Positions 33,329 through 41,510 of a stretch of 64,000 nt of DNA are shown piece after piece. This stretch comes from Asbonarchaeum sp964517675 (GTDB lineage Archaea; Nanohalarchaeota; Nanosalinia; Nanosalinales; Nanoanaerosalinaceae), in NCBI GenBank assembly GCA_964517675.1, contig CAZFEL010000001.1, forward strand, positions 434,001 to 498,000, read 5' to 3'. Position 1 is the stretch's first letter; each line of letters opens with the position of its first letter. The translations under genes were made by a program, and so were the position numbers. A model generated the notes under the pieces. It searched no databases and was not told the origin of the DNA. It saw only the letters and a list, made by a program, of their open reading frames with translations.

Positions 33329-35340
33329 TGGCGGAACAACATACGCTCCAATTTAAGGGGCATGAGATTACTGTTACCCAGCAGGAACTAGAGGATGCGT
33401 TTGATGCGACAAGTAGTGGATTCAATGAACTTGGATATTCTCCATGGGTACATTTGGAGCATGAGGGAGAAAGAAAGCCTGCAAAGGACGTATTTCGGAA
33501 TCTTGACGTTGTCAAAGAGGTTTTGGCTGAATTAGGTGACGATGTTAGATTCGGGCCCGGCTACCCATGTCGTTTAGCACGGAATATTGATGGTTTTGCG
33601 GTCTATGATAAAAGAGGGAAAGCCGCTGAACTCTTGAAAGGTGCTTTCCAGGAGGCACTTGATATATACGATGATACTGTAAATCGAAGTGAAAAACACT
33701 CTTCTGATGAACGTTTAGCAGAGGTTGTAGGAAAGAAAGCAAAGAATTTAGTCAAACATCTGGTTCTAAAACAGGATGAGTTTGATAGGAGTGATTTTAG
33801 TTTTGATGCCTCGGCTGGCACGGGTTACTGGACGGAGGTGCCATGGGTGGCGGTCTTCCACAACGAAGAGACATCAACCAGCCGGGAGGGAATCTATGTA
33901 GTTTACCTTATTGACCCAAGTCGGGATGTTGTATTCCTAACCCTCAATCAAGGAGTTACGGAAATCAAGCAAGAGAAAGGAAAACCTGCTGCCAGGGAGC
34001 ATCTTCGTGAAACTGCTGAAGAAGTAAGGGCGGAGATAGAGTTACCTGGATTCGAAGCAGAAGAGCTAGAATTTGATACAAACAACATTGCAGAACTCTA
34101 TGGTCCTGGCACTATTTTTTACAAAGAGTATTCTCTGAATGAAACTCCTGATCAAATGGAAGAAGATCTTAGAAGGCTTGTAAAAGCGTATAAGCTCTAT
34201 ATTGAAGGAGAGGGTAGTAGAGTTGAGATGGGGGAGGCACCATATGAGAAAGACTCGAATTTGGTCAAAGAGCCCTCCCTAGATATAGAAACTGACTTAG
34301 ATATAGGTATTACTGCTTCTGATTTTGAAGACGAACTCTACTTCCCCAACGACCAGGACGAGGAACTTGCAGCCCAGATCTCCTCGGCGCTGAATGCCGG
34401 TAAGCACATCATCTTCACCGGGCCGCCGGGGACCGGGAAGACGGAGCTGTCTGAGATCGTCGGCAAGAAGGTAACGAAGGAAGAAGATGAGAAGGTCACC
34501 GGCTACCAGGTCACCACGGCGACCTCGGACTGGTCGACGTTCGATACCGTCGGTGGCTACATGCCGGAGAAGGAGTCCGGCGGTGACTTGGAGTTCAACC
34601 CCGGATTCGTCCTGGAACGACTCCCGGGCGGGGACCATCCTAACCGCAACCAGCTGCTGGTGATCGATGAGATCAACCGGGCCGACATCGATAAGGCCTT
34701 CGGCCAGCTGTTCACCGTCCTCTCGGGCCAGGAGGTCAGCCTGCCGTTCGAGGCAGGTGAGGACGGTGACGAACAGGAAATCACGATCACCCCTGCGGAC
34801 GAACACGATGGATCGATCGAGGAACACGAGTACGTCGTCCCCGAGTCCTGGCGGATCCTGGCCACGATGAACACCTACGATAAGACCTCCCTGTACGAGA
34901 TGAGCTACGCCTTCATGCGACGGTTCGCGTTCATCCGTGTGGACGCACCTGATCTTGACCAGCTTGAGGACGATGGACTGGTCGAGCTCCTGGAGGAGTA
35001 CAACGAGGTCTGGGGTATTGACATCGATGAGGATGAGTTCGAGGCCGTGGGCAAGATCTGGCAGGCGATGAACACTGGCAGTGAACGCAGGAAGATAGGC
35101 CCGGCGATCGTCCAGGACATGCTCCAGACCATCGGACAGCGTCTCAAGGCAGATGAGGATGCTGATAGAGAACGACTGCGGACAGAGGCAGTGGTCTCCT
35201 ACATCCTGCCCCAGCTCGAGGGGGTCAGGAAGAACGACGACATCGTCCGGAGCATCATCGATACCGATGTGGTGGATGATGATCGGCTCAAACGCGTGGC
35301 AGGCGACATGCTCCAGGTCACGATTGATGAACAGGACTGA
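33325..35340 (+). CDS. McrB-like AAA+ protein with MrcB_N (DUF3578) domain
   Basis: 671 residues (two adjacent ATGs, 33325 and 33328). The N-terminal domain, around residues 90-280, has FSFDASAGTGYWTEVPWVAV and IYVVYLIDPSRDVVFLTLNQ, typical of MrcB_N. The McrB AAA+ domain has Walker A GPPGTGKTE (366-374), Walker B LLVIDEINRADIDKAFGQLF, and the MNTYDKTSLYEMSYAFMRRF segment with sensor and arginine finger. In McrBC systems this GTPase-type motor drives DNA translocation and cleavage with McrC. Base composition changes sharply near 34340: the N-terminal half is AT rich, the motor half is GC rich like the host. Confidence 0.92.
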   Translation: MMAEQHTLQFKGHEITVTQQELEDAFDATSSGFNELGYSPWVHLEHEGERKPAKDVFRNLDVVKEVLAELGDDVRFGPGYPCRLARNIDGFAVYDKRGKAAELLKGAFQEALDIYDDTVNRSEKHSSDERLAEVVGKKAKNLVKHLVLKQDEFDRSDFSFDASAGTGYWTEVPWVAVFHNEETSTSREGIYVVYLIDPSRDVVFLTLNQGVTEIKQEKGKPAAREHLRETAEEVRAEIELPGFEAEELEFDTNNIAELYGPGTIFYKEYSLNETPDQMEEDLRRLVKAYKLYIEGEGSRVEMGEAPYEKDSNLVKEPSLDIETDLDIGITASDFEDELYFPNDQDEELAAQISSALNAGKHIIFTGPPGTGKTELSEIVGKKVTKEEDEKVTGYQVTTATSDWSTFDTVGGYMPEKESGGDLEFNPGFVLERLPGGDHPNRNQLLVIDEINRADIDKAFGQLFTVLSGQEVSLPFEAGEDGDEQEITITPADEHDGSIEEHEYVVPESWRILATMNTYDKTSLYEMSYAFMRRFAFIRVDAPDLDQLEDDGLVELLEEYNEVWGIDIDEDEFEAVGKIWQAMNTGSERRKIGPAIVQDMLQTIGQRLKADEDADRERLRTEAVVSYILPQLEGVRKNDDIVRSIIDTDVVDDDRLKRVAGDMLQVTIDEQD

Positions 35341-36673
35341 TCTCATCGAGGAGCTGACTGAGGACATCCTGACCTACGTCATGCACGGGGCCTTCCCCGA
35401 GGACAGGATAGCCGAGGAGATCAAGTACGACGACCTCGACAGCCGGTTCGAGGACTACGAGCGTCTGATGGACCTCCACTTCATCCTCCAGGACGATGTC
35501 ATCGAGTTCGTGGAGGAGCTCCCGCACCGGCTCCGCGGGATCAAGACCCAGACGCGGAACGTCTCACGGAAGCGACGCGGCACCGTCGATGGTCGGATCA
35601 ACTGGTCCGCGACCATCCAGCAGCGGTACGCCCGGAACCCAAAGGACTCGTCCCTGTTCGTCTGTGACAACCGCTCCGAGCACTACGATATACCCGAGAA
35701 CATCGTCCTCAAGCGCCTCCTCTCGATCATCCACTCCACACTGAAGGACTGTCAGGACTACCTGGAGGAGGACCATGACTGGGTCAACGAGCGGTGGGAC
35801 GAGGACCTGATCGAGGACATGATGCGGATCATGGAGCGTAACGTCCATGTGACCCGGATCAAGGATCCTGATCAGTACGAGCCGACCGACAGGATGCTCG
35901 ATGCGGCGGATGGTTCTAGGCAGGAGATCTACCAGGAGGCCGCCGACCTCATCGGACGGAGGAAGGACCTCTTTGCCGGTGAAAAGGACCAGATCAAACG
36001 CGTCCTGAATGAAACCGCCATCACCCCGGACGATGACGAGACCCTGTTCGAGCTCTACGTCCTGTTCCGGTTCATCGCCACGATCGAGTCCATGGAGGAC
36101 GACGGTGGCTTCACGCTGAAGACGATCAAGCACCACAAGCAGGAGATTGCCTCACTGACCACCGGCTCCCGAGAGATTCGGCTGTACCATGACAGTTCTG
36201 GGGAGGAGGATATGTCGTTCCTGTACGATCGGAGCGACGATGAGACCCGGCCTGCGAAGGTCCACCAGGAGACGAAACAGGTCATCAAGCAGTACTTCGG
36301 GAAAGAGCCTGATGAACAGACAGGTAGACCCGATGTCATCGTCCTCGAGGTGATCGATGAGGAGGCGAACGAGTACGAGTACCTCATCACCGAGGTCAAG
36401 AACTCCACCAACAAGGACACGATTCGTCAGGGTATCAAGGAGACCCTGGAGTACCTGGCGTTCCTGACCGTGGATGACGAGCCGGCCTTCGAGGGGGATG
36501 ACCGTTCCGAGATCTTCGGCTCCGGGTACAACGGCGTGCTCGTTGTCCAGGATCTGGATGAGGAACCGAAGGAGGTTGATGACCAGGAGGACCAGTCGAT
36601 CTCCATCCTGCAGGCCGGACAGCTCCAGGATGAGGAAGGCCCACTACGGGAGGTCATCGAGCGGGTCGTGTAG
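35327..36673 (+). CDS. McrC-like PD-(D/E)xK nuclease (DUF2357-type)
   Basis: 448 residues from the ATG at 35327, which overlaps the mcrB stop by 14 bp. The N-terminal half contains RRGTVDGRINWSATIQQRYA and DIPENIVLKRLLSIIHST, the pattern of DUF2357 partners of McrB-like motors. The C-terminal nuclease core shows GRPDVIVLEV followed by YLITEVKNSTN, fitting the D...E-x-K catalytic arrangement. It is the predicted nuclease of this McrBC-like, modification-dependent system. The codon use is host-like, unlike the start of mcrB. Confidence 0.85.
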   Translation: MNRTDLIEELTEDILTYVMHGAFPEDRIAEEIKYDDLDSRFEDYERLMDLHFILQDDVIEFVEELPHRLRGIKTQTRNVSRKRRGTVDGRINWSATIQQRYARNPKDSSLFVCDNRSEHYDIPENIVLKRLLSIIHSTLKDCQDYLEEDHDWVNERWDEDLIEDMMRIMERNVHVTRIKDPDQYEPTDRMLDAADGSRQEIYQEAADLIGRRKDLFAGEKDQIKRVLNETAITPDDDETLFELYVLFRFIATIESMEDDGGFTLKTIKHHKQEIASLTTGSREIRLYHDSSGEEDMSFLYDRSDDETRPAKVHQETKQVIKQYFGKEPDEQTGRPDVIVLEVIDEEANEYEYLITEVKNSTNKDTIRQGIKETLEYLAFLTVDDEPAFEGDDRSEIFGSGYNGVLVVQDLDEEPKEVDDQEDQSISILQAGQLQDEEGPLREVIERVV

Positions 36674-36718
36674 AGCCAGATTCCGTTTAGAGAATAGAGG
36701 AGTCCACCCCGATTTACT

Positions 36719-36730
36719 GTTAAAAATTTT
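36719..36730 (+). promoter_or_regulatory. TATA box for the small winged-helix genes
   Basis: GTTAAAAATTTT is centred about 26 bp before the ATG at 36750, so this gene pair has its own promoter separate from mcrBC. Confidence 0.55.
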
Positions 36731-36749
36731 GTGGTCTTATAGTAGACAC

Positions 36750-37106
36750 ATGGACCTGGATAGATTGGAGGCGTACCTTCCTCGGGAAGGGGAACGAGAG
36801 CGATTCAGGGAAGAAGCTGAGGAGTTTCACGGTACGTTATTTCCTCCTGAGAGTTGGTCGGACATGGATAAGTTCTGGGCGGCAGTTTACTTTGCCTGCA
36901 ATGCGGCAGAGGAGGGTAGTGCGCCACGTGATGAAATCAAGGAGATTTATGAGGATTTAGATACAGATCGTGCAATGCGAAAACAGATTCATGGTGCTGA
37001 TGGGGTCAAGAAAATAGACGTCAAGGACGAAGAGCACCTCAAACTTACTGCAGACGGCCTGCGGAAGTGCCGTGAGCTCTTCAGTGGTGACAACGATGCT
37101 GATTGA
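36750..37106 (+). CDS. small hypothetical protein, probable winged helix
   Basis: 118 residues. N-terminal helices with aromatic and acidic residues (ESWSDMDKFWAAVYFACNAA) and a C-terminal helix-strand pattern (VKKIDVKDEEHLKLTADGLR) ending as winged-helix C-termini do. No catalytic motif. It overlaps the next gene by 11 bp. Probably a regulator or adaptor within the defence island; function not known. Confidence 0.65.
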   Translation: MDLDRLEAYLPREGERERFREEAEEFHGTLFPPESWSDMDKFWAAVYFACNAAEEGSAPRDEIKEIYEDLDTDRAMRKQIHGADGVKKIDVKDEEHLKLTADGLRKCRELFSGDNDAD

Positions 37107-37458
37107 TGAGCCAGATGAACTCCTGGAGGAGCTGGAGGACAAACTCAGTGAGTATTTCAAAATCAGCCGTGAGGCTGGCCCCATACCAACCGATGCCTGC
37201 GATGATCTTAGCAGTAGAGAGAAGCTACATCGGTTCTATGCTGCGCTACGATACGCAGAAAGGAAGCTTGACGAGTCGCAGATCAACATAGAGAACCAAA
37301 AGGAGTTGGCTGAGCGGCTGGATGTGAGCCACGATAGCGTGAAGAAGGCGCACCAGATATTGCGGGAAGAAGATGTTTTGGTGAAGGATGGAGACCGGCC
37401 ATTCAAGCACAAGATTACTGACTACGGACTGGACCGCCTAGTCAATCCTGAAGCGTAA
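37096..37458 (+). CDS. winged-helix DNA-binding protein
   Basis: 120 residues from the ATG at 37096 (an in-frame ATG at 37072 is possible). The C-terminal half has a helix-turn-helix, NQKELAERLDVSHDSVKKAH, followed by the wing ILREEDVLVKDGD and LTDYGLDRL-like end. The N-terminal half is acidic helices. Its last 17 bp overlap the end of the convergent HEPN gene. Likely a transcriptional regulator or nucleic-acid sensor. Confidence 0.72.
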   Translation: MLIDEPDELLEELEDKLSEYFKISREAGPIPTDACDDLSSREKLHRFYAALRYAERKLDESQINIENQKELAERLDVSHDSVKKAHQILREEDVLVKDGDRPFKHKITDYGLDRLVNPEA

Positions 37459-38224
37459 GCTCTGTGCCGTAGTTCTCCTCGACATACAACCGACCCTGGC
37501 GTGTCAATTTAGCCCCATCATCGTTCTCGTGAACGTGCTTCTGATCGTTTGCATTATGTAGATTCGGCCGGATGGTACTGTTATCTTCATCGTCGATGTA
37601 CGCGTAGAGATCCTTCCGGGTCACCCTCTCTGGGTAGAAGTGATAGAGGACGAGCAAAATCTTATCCTTTGTTTTGATGTTGTCTATCAGGATCATGATG
37701 TCCCCTCCTTCGAATTCCTCTACGAACGGAAGACTACGTGTGCTAACTTGCTCCATCCGCCGGCGTAGTTCTTCAACGTCGATGTCTTCTGTACCGTACA
37801 CCCGGATGAACTCAGATATGACCCATTTTGTGGTCTGATGTGCGAAGTAAGCATCAATCATCTGCGGATTGATTTCGTCCTTATGCACCGCTCCTCGCTC
37901 GGAGCGAATTGTATAGAGCGAGTACCGTGCAATCCGAGGGAGTATCTTCCGTATCGATTCTGGAATGCTTCCTTTTGACTGGTTCTCTAACTTGTCTTGT
38001 ACATCAGAAAAACGCGGCTGGGTCGAATGTCCATCTGAGAGGAGTTCTTCGAGTAATTGGAAGACGGTCTCGGTGAACTTACCGGTCTTGTTCAGCGTCT
38101 TCTCATAGTCTTTCCTGTGGAAAGATTTTGTCAGAGAGATATGCTGTTCAATGAGCTCTTGAAAAAGTGTTGAATTAAGTTCTGAGCCTGCTACTGAAGC
38201 CACGAGCTCGTCTTTATTAATCAT
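37442..38224 (-). CDS. HEPN/abortive-infection type protein with C-terminal winged helix
   Basis: 260 residues. The central helical region ends in SLYTIRSERGAVHKDEINP (R107-x6-H114), matching the R-x4-6-H active-site motif of HEPN ribonucleases and resembling the C-terminal domain of abortive-infection proteins (RNKRGVGH-type). Residues about 185-255 form a second domain with KILLVLYHFYPERVTRKDLY, a winged helix. It is the last gene of a four-gene operon whose other members are winged-helix proteins, and its start overlaps the upstream gene by 8 bp. A toxin or effector RNase role is inferred; the family assignment is from motif only. Confidence 0.65.
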   Translation of the reverse strand: MINKDELVASVAGSELNSTLFQELIEQHISLTKSFHRKDYEKTLNKTGKFTETVFQLLEELLSDGHSTQPRFSDVQDKLENQSKGSIPESIRKILPRIARYSLYTIRSERGAVHKDEINPQMIDAYFAHQTTKWVISEFIRVYGTEDIDVEELRRRMEQVSTRSLPFVEEFEGGDIMILIDNIKTKDKILLVLYHFYPERVTRKDLYAYIDDEDNSTIRPNLHNANDQKHVHENDDGAKLTRQGRLYVEENYGTELTLQD

Positions 38225-38606
38225 TATTAATGTAATCTAAGGCATCTGAGAGTTTTGAGTACACGAGGCGATGTTCGGCGGAATCAACTTTCTCAATGAA
38301 CCCCTTCTTCAGCAGATCACTGATACCCGATCGTATAGTATTCTTTTCTGCTGATATTACGGAATAGAGTTCTTCGTTTGGTACACTATCGGAATCACGA
38401 GAATTAGCGTTGTAAGCAACTGCAGTACCAATCACCACAGACAGAACTTGCCGTACTACTGCTTGATTGGAGTCTTGAGGGATGATGCGCCCATCCTCGT
38501 CTTTGAACACAGTCTGGATTCGATCAAATTCTTCACGTATCTTCTCTTCCTTCGATACGCGCATGTTCTCTTCATACATCTCCTCCAGTGATTCTTGATC
38601 ACTCAT
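38217..38606 (-). CDS. winged-helix protein (paralogue of the gene at 39008)
   Basis: 129 residues: an acidic helical N-terminus, a central segment (QAVVRQVLSVVIGTAVAYNA) and a winged helix (SVPNEELYSVISAEKNTIRS, then GISDLLKKGFIEKVDSAEHR). The order matches the 126-residue protein encoded at 39008-39388 along its length, so the two are probably paralogues flanking the coiled-coil gene. It overlaps its neighbours on both sides by 8 bp. Likely nucleic-acid binding. Confidence 0.65.
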   Translation of the reverse strand: MSDQESLEEMYEENMRVSKEEKIREEFDRIQTVFKDEDGRIIPQDSNQAVVRQVLSVVIGTAVAYNANSRDSDSVPNEELYSVISAEKNTIRSGISDLLKKGFIEKVDSAEHRLVYSKLSDALDYINND

Positions 38607-39003
38607 TGTCCCTCATCTCGTCTACCATCTGTTCGCCTGTTTGCGTGAGCACATATTCCTTGGCACCTTTCTCGGTCTTACCAACCTCCATCATCTGCCC
38701 TTGGGAGACGGCCTTCGAGACCGTATCGCTGGGATTGGCGGGAGGGTTCCATTTAATACGTCTGTACCCTTCCCGGATGTCCTTGGTGGTAAAGGAGTCC
38801 ACTCCATCGTGGTTCTCCAGGTAATGTCCGATAACCAGCGCCCGCTCTCGGTGGTTTGAGGGGTCGAACTCGAGTGCGAACTCGTTTATGGATAGTTTTT
38901 TCTCACGGGGCTCGGTGTCTCCGCCATCTAAACTCCTTTCTAAGGCGGTAAGGCGATCTTCCACGTCCGACAAACGTTCTTTGATTTCTTCTATCTCTCC
39001 CAT
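38599..39003 (-). CDS. coiled-coil plus winged-helix protein
   Basis: 134 residues from the ATG at 39003; an open frame upstream to 39096 lies inside the next gene and is not family-like. Residues 2-27 are a coiled coil (EIEEIKERLSDVEDRLTALE). The rest, SINEFALEFDPSNHRERALV followed by FTTKDIREGYRRIKWNPP and a wing, resembles haloarchaeal proteins with an ERALVIGHYLE-type winged-helix domain used to bind DNA or partners. Third gene of the operon by order of translation is this one's neighbour at 38217. Confidence 0.68.
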   Translation of the reverse strand: MGEIEEIKERLSDVEDRLTALERSLDGGDTEPREKKLSINEFALEFDPSNHRERALVIGHYLENHDGVDSFTTKDIREGYRRIKWNPPANPSDTVSKAVSQGQMMEVGKTEKGAKEYVLTQTGEQMVDEMRDNE

Positions 39004-39007
39004 TCTT

Positions 39008-39388
39008 TTAGACCCCCAGTTCGTCGAGTGTTTTTCCCACTCTGTTGGTAGAGATCTTGTGCTCGCCGTCTTTCTTCCGTTTGATCTTACCGGCATCTTT
39101 CAGTTCATTGATACCCCATTCTATGGTTCCCTTCGGCCGTTCCAGCTGCTCAACAAGTTCCTTGTTTTTGAATGTGGCGTCGTCTGTGTATCCTGCCTTC
39201 GAGGCATAATGCTTGCCCACACCATAAAGGAGAATCTCCTCTTTGGTGGAAAAATCTTGATCGGGTTTCAGGAAGACGCGACCGTTCTCACTGAGTTCGA
39301 CCGCCTCGATCACCCGGTCGAAATACTTCTCTAGTACGTCCTCTTTGTCGGTGGTCATCTCGTCTTGAATCTTATCTTCTAGGTTCAT
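39008..39388 (-). CDS. winged-helix protein, first gene of the four-gene operon
   Basis: 126 residues. N-terminal acidic helices lead to EEILLYGVGKHYASKAGYTD, then a helix-turn-helix (NKELVEQLERPKGTIEWGIN) and wing (ELKDAGKIKRKKDGEHKI) ending NRVGKTLDEL. The pattern is common in haloarchaeal DNA-binding proteins. Four bp separate it from the next gene. TTTATAATAATAATTATC upstream (about 39411-39427) is AT rich and probably the operon promoter. Confidence 0.68.
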   Translation of the reverse strand: MNLEDKIQDEMTTDKEDVLEKYFDRVIEAVELSENGRVFLKPDQDFSTKEEILLYGVGKHYASKAGYTDDATFKNKELVEQLERPKGTIEWGINELKDAGKIKRKKDGEHKISTNRVGKTLDELGV

Positions 39389-39564
39389 GCTTTGTCCTGC
39401 GCCCCGGAGTTTTATAATAATAATTATCGGCTGCCGGAAAAGTGAACACCTCCGCCATGATGGAGCAATTCATAAGATATCTAAAGCAGTTTTATTTATA
39501 AATAAAAGCGATAGTGGATAAATTGTTTCGACATCGTCGATCAACAAACTTATCAGGCAGGAAA

Positions 39565-39598
39565 AAAACTTGTCTTATGTGGCCTATAGACAAGTTTT
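39565..39598. repeat. 11-bp perfect inverted repeat (hairpin)
   Basis: AAAACTTGTCT at 39565-39575 and AGACAAGTTTT at 39588-39598 are perfect inverted copies separated by 12 bp. It could be a protein-binding palindrome or an RNA hairpin followed by T residues. Confidence 0.8.
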
Positions 39599-39727
39599 AG
39601 AGCTATCATTATTATGGCCTGGTAGAAGTGCGACGATGTTGGAGCCAAGTATTGAATATATTAATTGAAGAAGTATTGATGCTTTATAGGGGCTAATTTG
39701 CCGTTTTTGCGAACAAAAAATTAAATA

Positions 39728-39848
39728 ACTTGGCTGCATTTTTGGCATGGGTCAGCCTGTGGTCGACAAAAAACCGCTCAAAATCGATTAATAGACCTAT
39801 TTATCGCCTGTACAATAAAGTTTTTGTTTCCCAAATATGCAGCCAAGT
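39728..39848. repeat. 18-bp inverted repeat pair (17 of 18 identical)
   Basis: ACTTGGCTGCATTTTTGG at 39728-39745 and its inverted copy at 39831-39848 (one mismatch) enclose 85 bp. The inner motif AGCCAAGTATTGAA at 39841-39854 is also present directly at 39643-39656. Confidence 0.8.
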
Positions 39849-40000
39849 ATTGAAAGTAATTTTTATTTGCTATCTCTTTATAAATTGTCGGCGTTGTTAC
39901 TGCTGTGGCCGAGGGCACTGACTGGGATAGGCGTGCTCTGGCGGAATGATGTGGGTCTGACAGGGTCAACTCTGATCACCGCGCGACTACCCAATCCTCA

Positions 40001-40007
40001 TATACAC
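40001..40007 (+). promoter_or_regulatory. TATA box for the gene at 40027
   Basis: TATACAC lies about 24 bp before the ATG, consistent with a leaderless transcript. Confidence 0.5.
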
Positions 40008-40026
40008 TCCAGGCCAACAGTACCCC

Positions 40027-40527
40027 ATGGCCGAGACCTACGAGGACGTCCCGGGCGAGGGCGTGGAGCTGGACGACGGCAGGACGGTCTATGTCCATCC
40101 TGTCAGCCACACCCACAACCTCAACCCGATGTTCCGGCCCGGGGACGAGATGAAAGCCTACATCCACGACGAGATCCAGGACTACGTCGAGGACGGGACG
40201 GAGGGCTACATGGAACAGAACCTCCCGAGTGACTACGACCTCGACGATGACTACACCCACGAGATCGACGACCACGACTGGGCCGAACATGAGTACTCCC
40301 GGATCTGGTCGGAGATGGAGGACGAGGCGAAATGGGAGCGCCGGAAGGCGCTGTTCTCGATGCTCACGCTCCCGCTCAAGACACCGCTGATCATGGCCCG
40401 GATGTACAAGAACGAGCTCCTCGGCCCCAGCGAGGAGGAACAAAAGCGACATGAGGAGGTACAGCAGGAGATCTCGTACCTCAACGATCCGGATGCTCTC
40501 GATGAGGACGTCGAGGACGATCGATGA
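40027..40527 (+). CDS. acidic hypothetical protein
   Basis: 166 residues, very acidic, with HPVSHTHNLNPMFRPGDEMK near residue 24-43 and a helical region with WERRKALFSMLTLPLKTPLI that may be a membrane-associated helix. No family recognised. It marks the return to host-like GC and codon use after the island. Confidence 0.65.
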   Translation: MAETYEDVPGEGVELDDGRTVYVHPVSHTHNLNPMFRPGDEMKAYIHDEIQDYVEDGTEGYMEQNLPSDYDLDDDYTHEIDDHDWAEHEYSRIWSEMEDEAKWERRKALFSMLTLPLKTPLIMARMYKNELLGPSEEEQKRHEEVQQEISYLNDPDALDEDVEDDR

Positions 40528-40573
40528 CCCGGTGACATAAAACCATTCCCGTGCCTGTCCGTACCGGTACCCG

Positions 40574-41464
40574 ATGCTGTCCCCGACCGAGCTCGGCCTC
40601 GTCCTCGCGGTCCTGACCGCCGCCCTGAAGGGCATCCAGGACCTGGTCCAGAAGCACAGCGCGGTCGCGACCGACGAGTACGTCACAGGCTGGAGCGCCC
40701 GCTTTTTCGGCCTCCTCGTGCTGGTCCCGGTCAACCTCTACTACGGCATCCCCCGGATCGAGCCCGCCTACCTCTATGCCATTGTCCCTATGGGGATCGC
40801 GATAGCCGCCACCTCGATCATGATCGCCCGGGCCTACAGGCTGTCCGACGTCTCGGTGGTCTCTCCGATGTTCGCGACCGGGCCGATGCTGACGGTCATC
40901 ACCGCCTTCCTCATCCTCGGCGAGCAGCCTTCCCTGCCCGCGATCGCCGGCGTGGTCCTGATCTCGGTCGGGGCTTACCTGCTCAAGGCAGACGGCACGG
41001 CTGACCGGCTCGCACCGCTCCGGCGCCTGGCATCGGACCGTGGCGTCCAGCTGATCGTCCTCGTCGTCATCATCTACAGCATCACCGCGACGATCGACAA
41101 GATCGGGCTCACTGCCTCCTCGCCGGTCTTCTGGGCGCTTTCCACCTACACACTGTCCGCTGTCATCATGTTCCCGATCATGGTACGGAAGACCCCGGAC
41201 TGGCGGGAGAAACTACAGACCTCCTGGCGACCCCTGCTCGTCCTCGGCCTGCTGGGCGGCTGCTACATCATCCTCCAGCTGACCGCCATCAGGCTGACAC
41301 TGGTCGCCAACGTCATCGCGATCAAGCGCCTCTCGATGCTGCTCGCGGTCCTGGGCGGTGTCCTCGTCTTCGAGGAGGGATCGATCCGGCAGCGCCTCGG
41401 TGCCGCCGCCGTCATGGTCACGGGGGTCATCCTGATCGCCGCGGGATCCGGCAGCCTGCTGTGA
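40574..41464 (+). CDS. EamA/DMT-superfamily transporter
   Basis: 296 residues with ten hydrophobic helices in two EamA repeats, each ending in the characteristic pattern (GVVLISVGAYLLKADG in the first, GVILIAAGSGSLL in the second). DMT proteins export metabolites, amino acids or drugs; the substrate cannot be predicted. Its last 35 bp recur downstream at 42214-42248. Confidence 0.9.
   Translation: MLSPTELGLVLAVLTAALKGIQDLVQKHSAVATDEYVTGWSARFFGLLVLVPVNLYYGIPRIEPAYLYAIVPMGIAIAATSIMIARAYRLSDVSVVSPMFATGPMLTVITAFLILGEQPSLPAIAGVVLISVGAYLLKADGTADRLAPLRRLASDRGVQLIVLVVIIYSITATIDKIGLTASSPVFWALSTYTLSAVIMFPIMVRKTPDWREKLQTSWRPLLVLGLLGGCYIILQLTAIRLTLVANVIAIKRLSMLLAVLGGVLVFEEGSIRQRLGAAAVMVTGVILIAAGSGSLL
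41430..41464 (+). repeat. 35-bp direct repeat, copy 1 (end of the transporter gene)
   Basis: The stretch from TCCTGATCGCCGCGGGATCC to the transporter TGA is repeated without mismatch at 42214-42248. The copies bracket the DUF4258/DUF2283 pair. Confidence 0.92.
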
Positions 41465-41510
41465 CACCTGAGATCATCGATAAAGGTACCGGTTGCACCA
41501 GTCCGGCCCG

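Larger units (their letters stand above)
39389..40026. other. AT-rich non-coding stretch with inverted repeats (right side of the island)
   Basis: About 640 bp without a convincing gene; the short open frames here have no protein-like composition. It is strongly AT rich (39661-39720 has 19 G or C in 60). It holds a hairpin-forming inverted repeat at 39565-39598, three copies of AGCCAAGT-type sequence (39643, 39728 inverted, 39841) and many A and T runs. Possible explanations are a replication origin, an operator or non-coding RNA for the operon, or a decayed mobile element. Composition returns to host level after about 39900. Confidence 0.6.

Noticed and set aside
35153..35326. Upstream extension of the McrC-like frame
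   Set aside because: This part lies inside mcrB in another frame and its translation is not protein-like; the ATG at 35327 is preferred.
39732..39743. GGCTGCATTTTT, an 11 of 12 match to the tRNA 3' end GGCCGCATTTTT (29885-29896), as a possible attR
   Set aside because: Too short and includes a T run; no integrase nearby, so likely chance. It could be revisited with a comparison genome.
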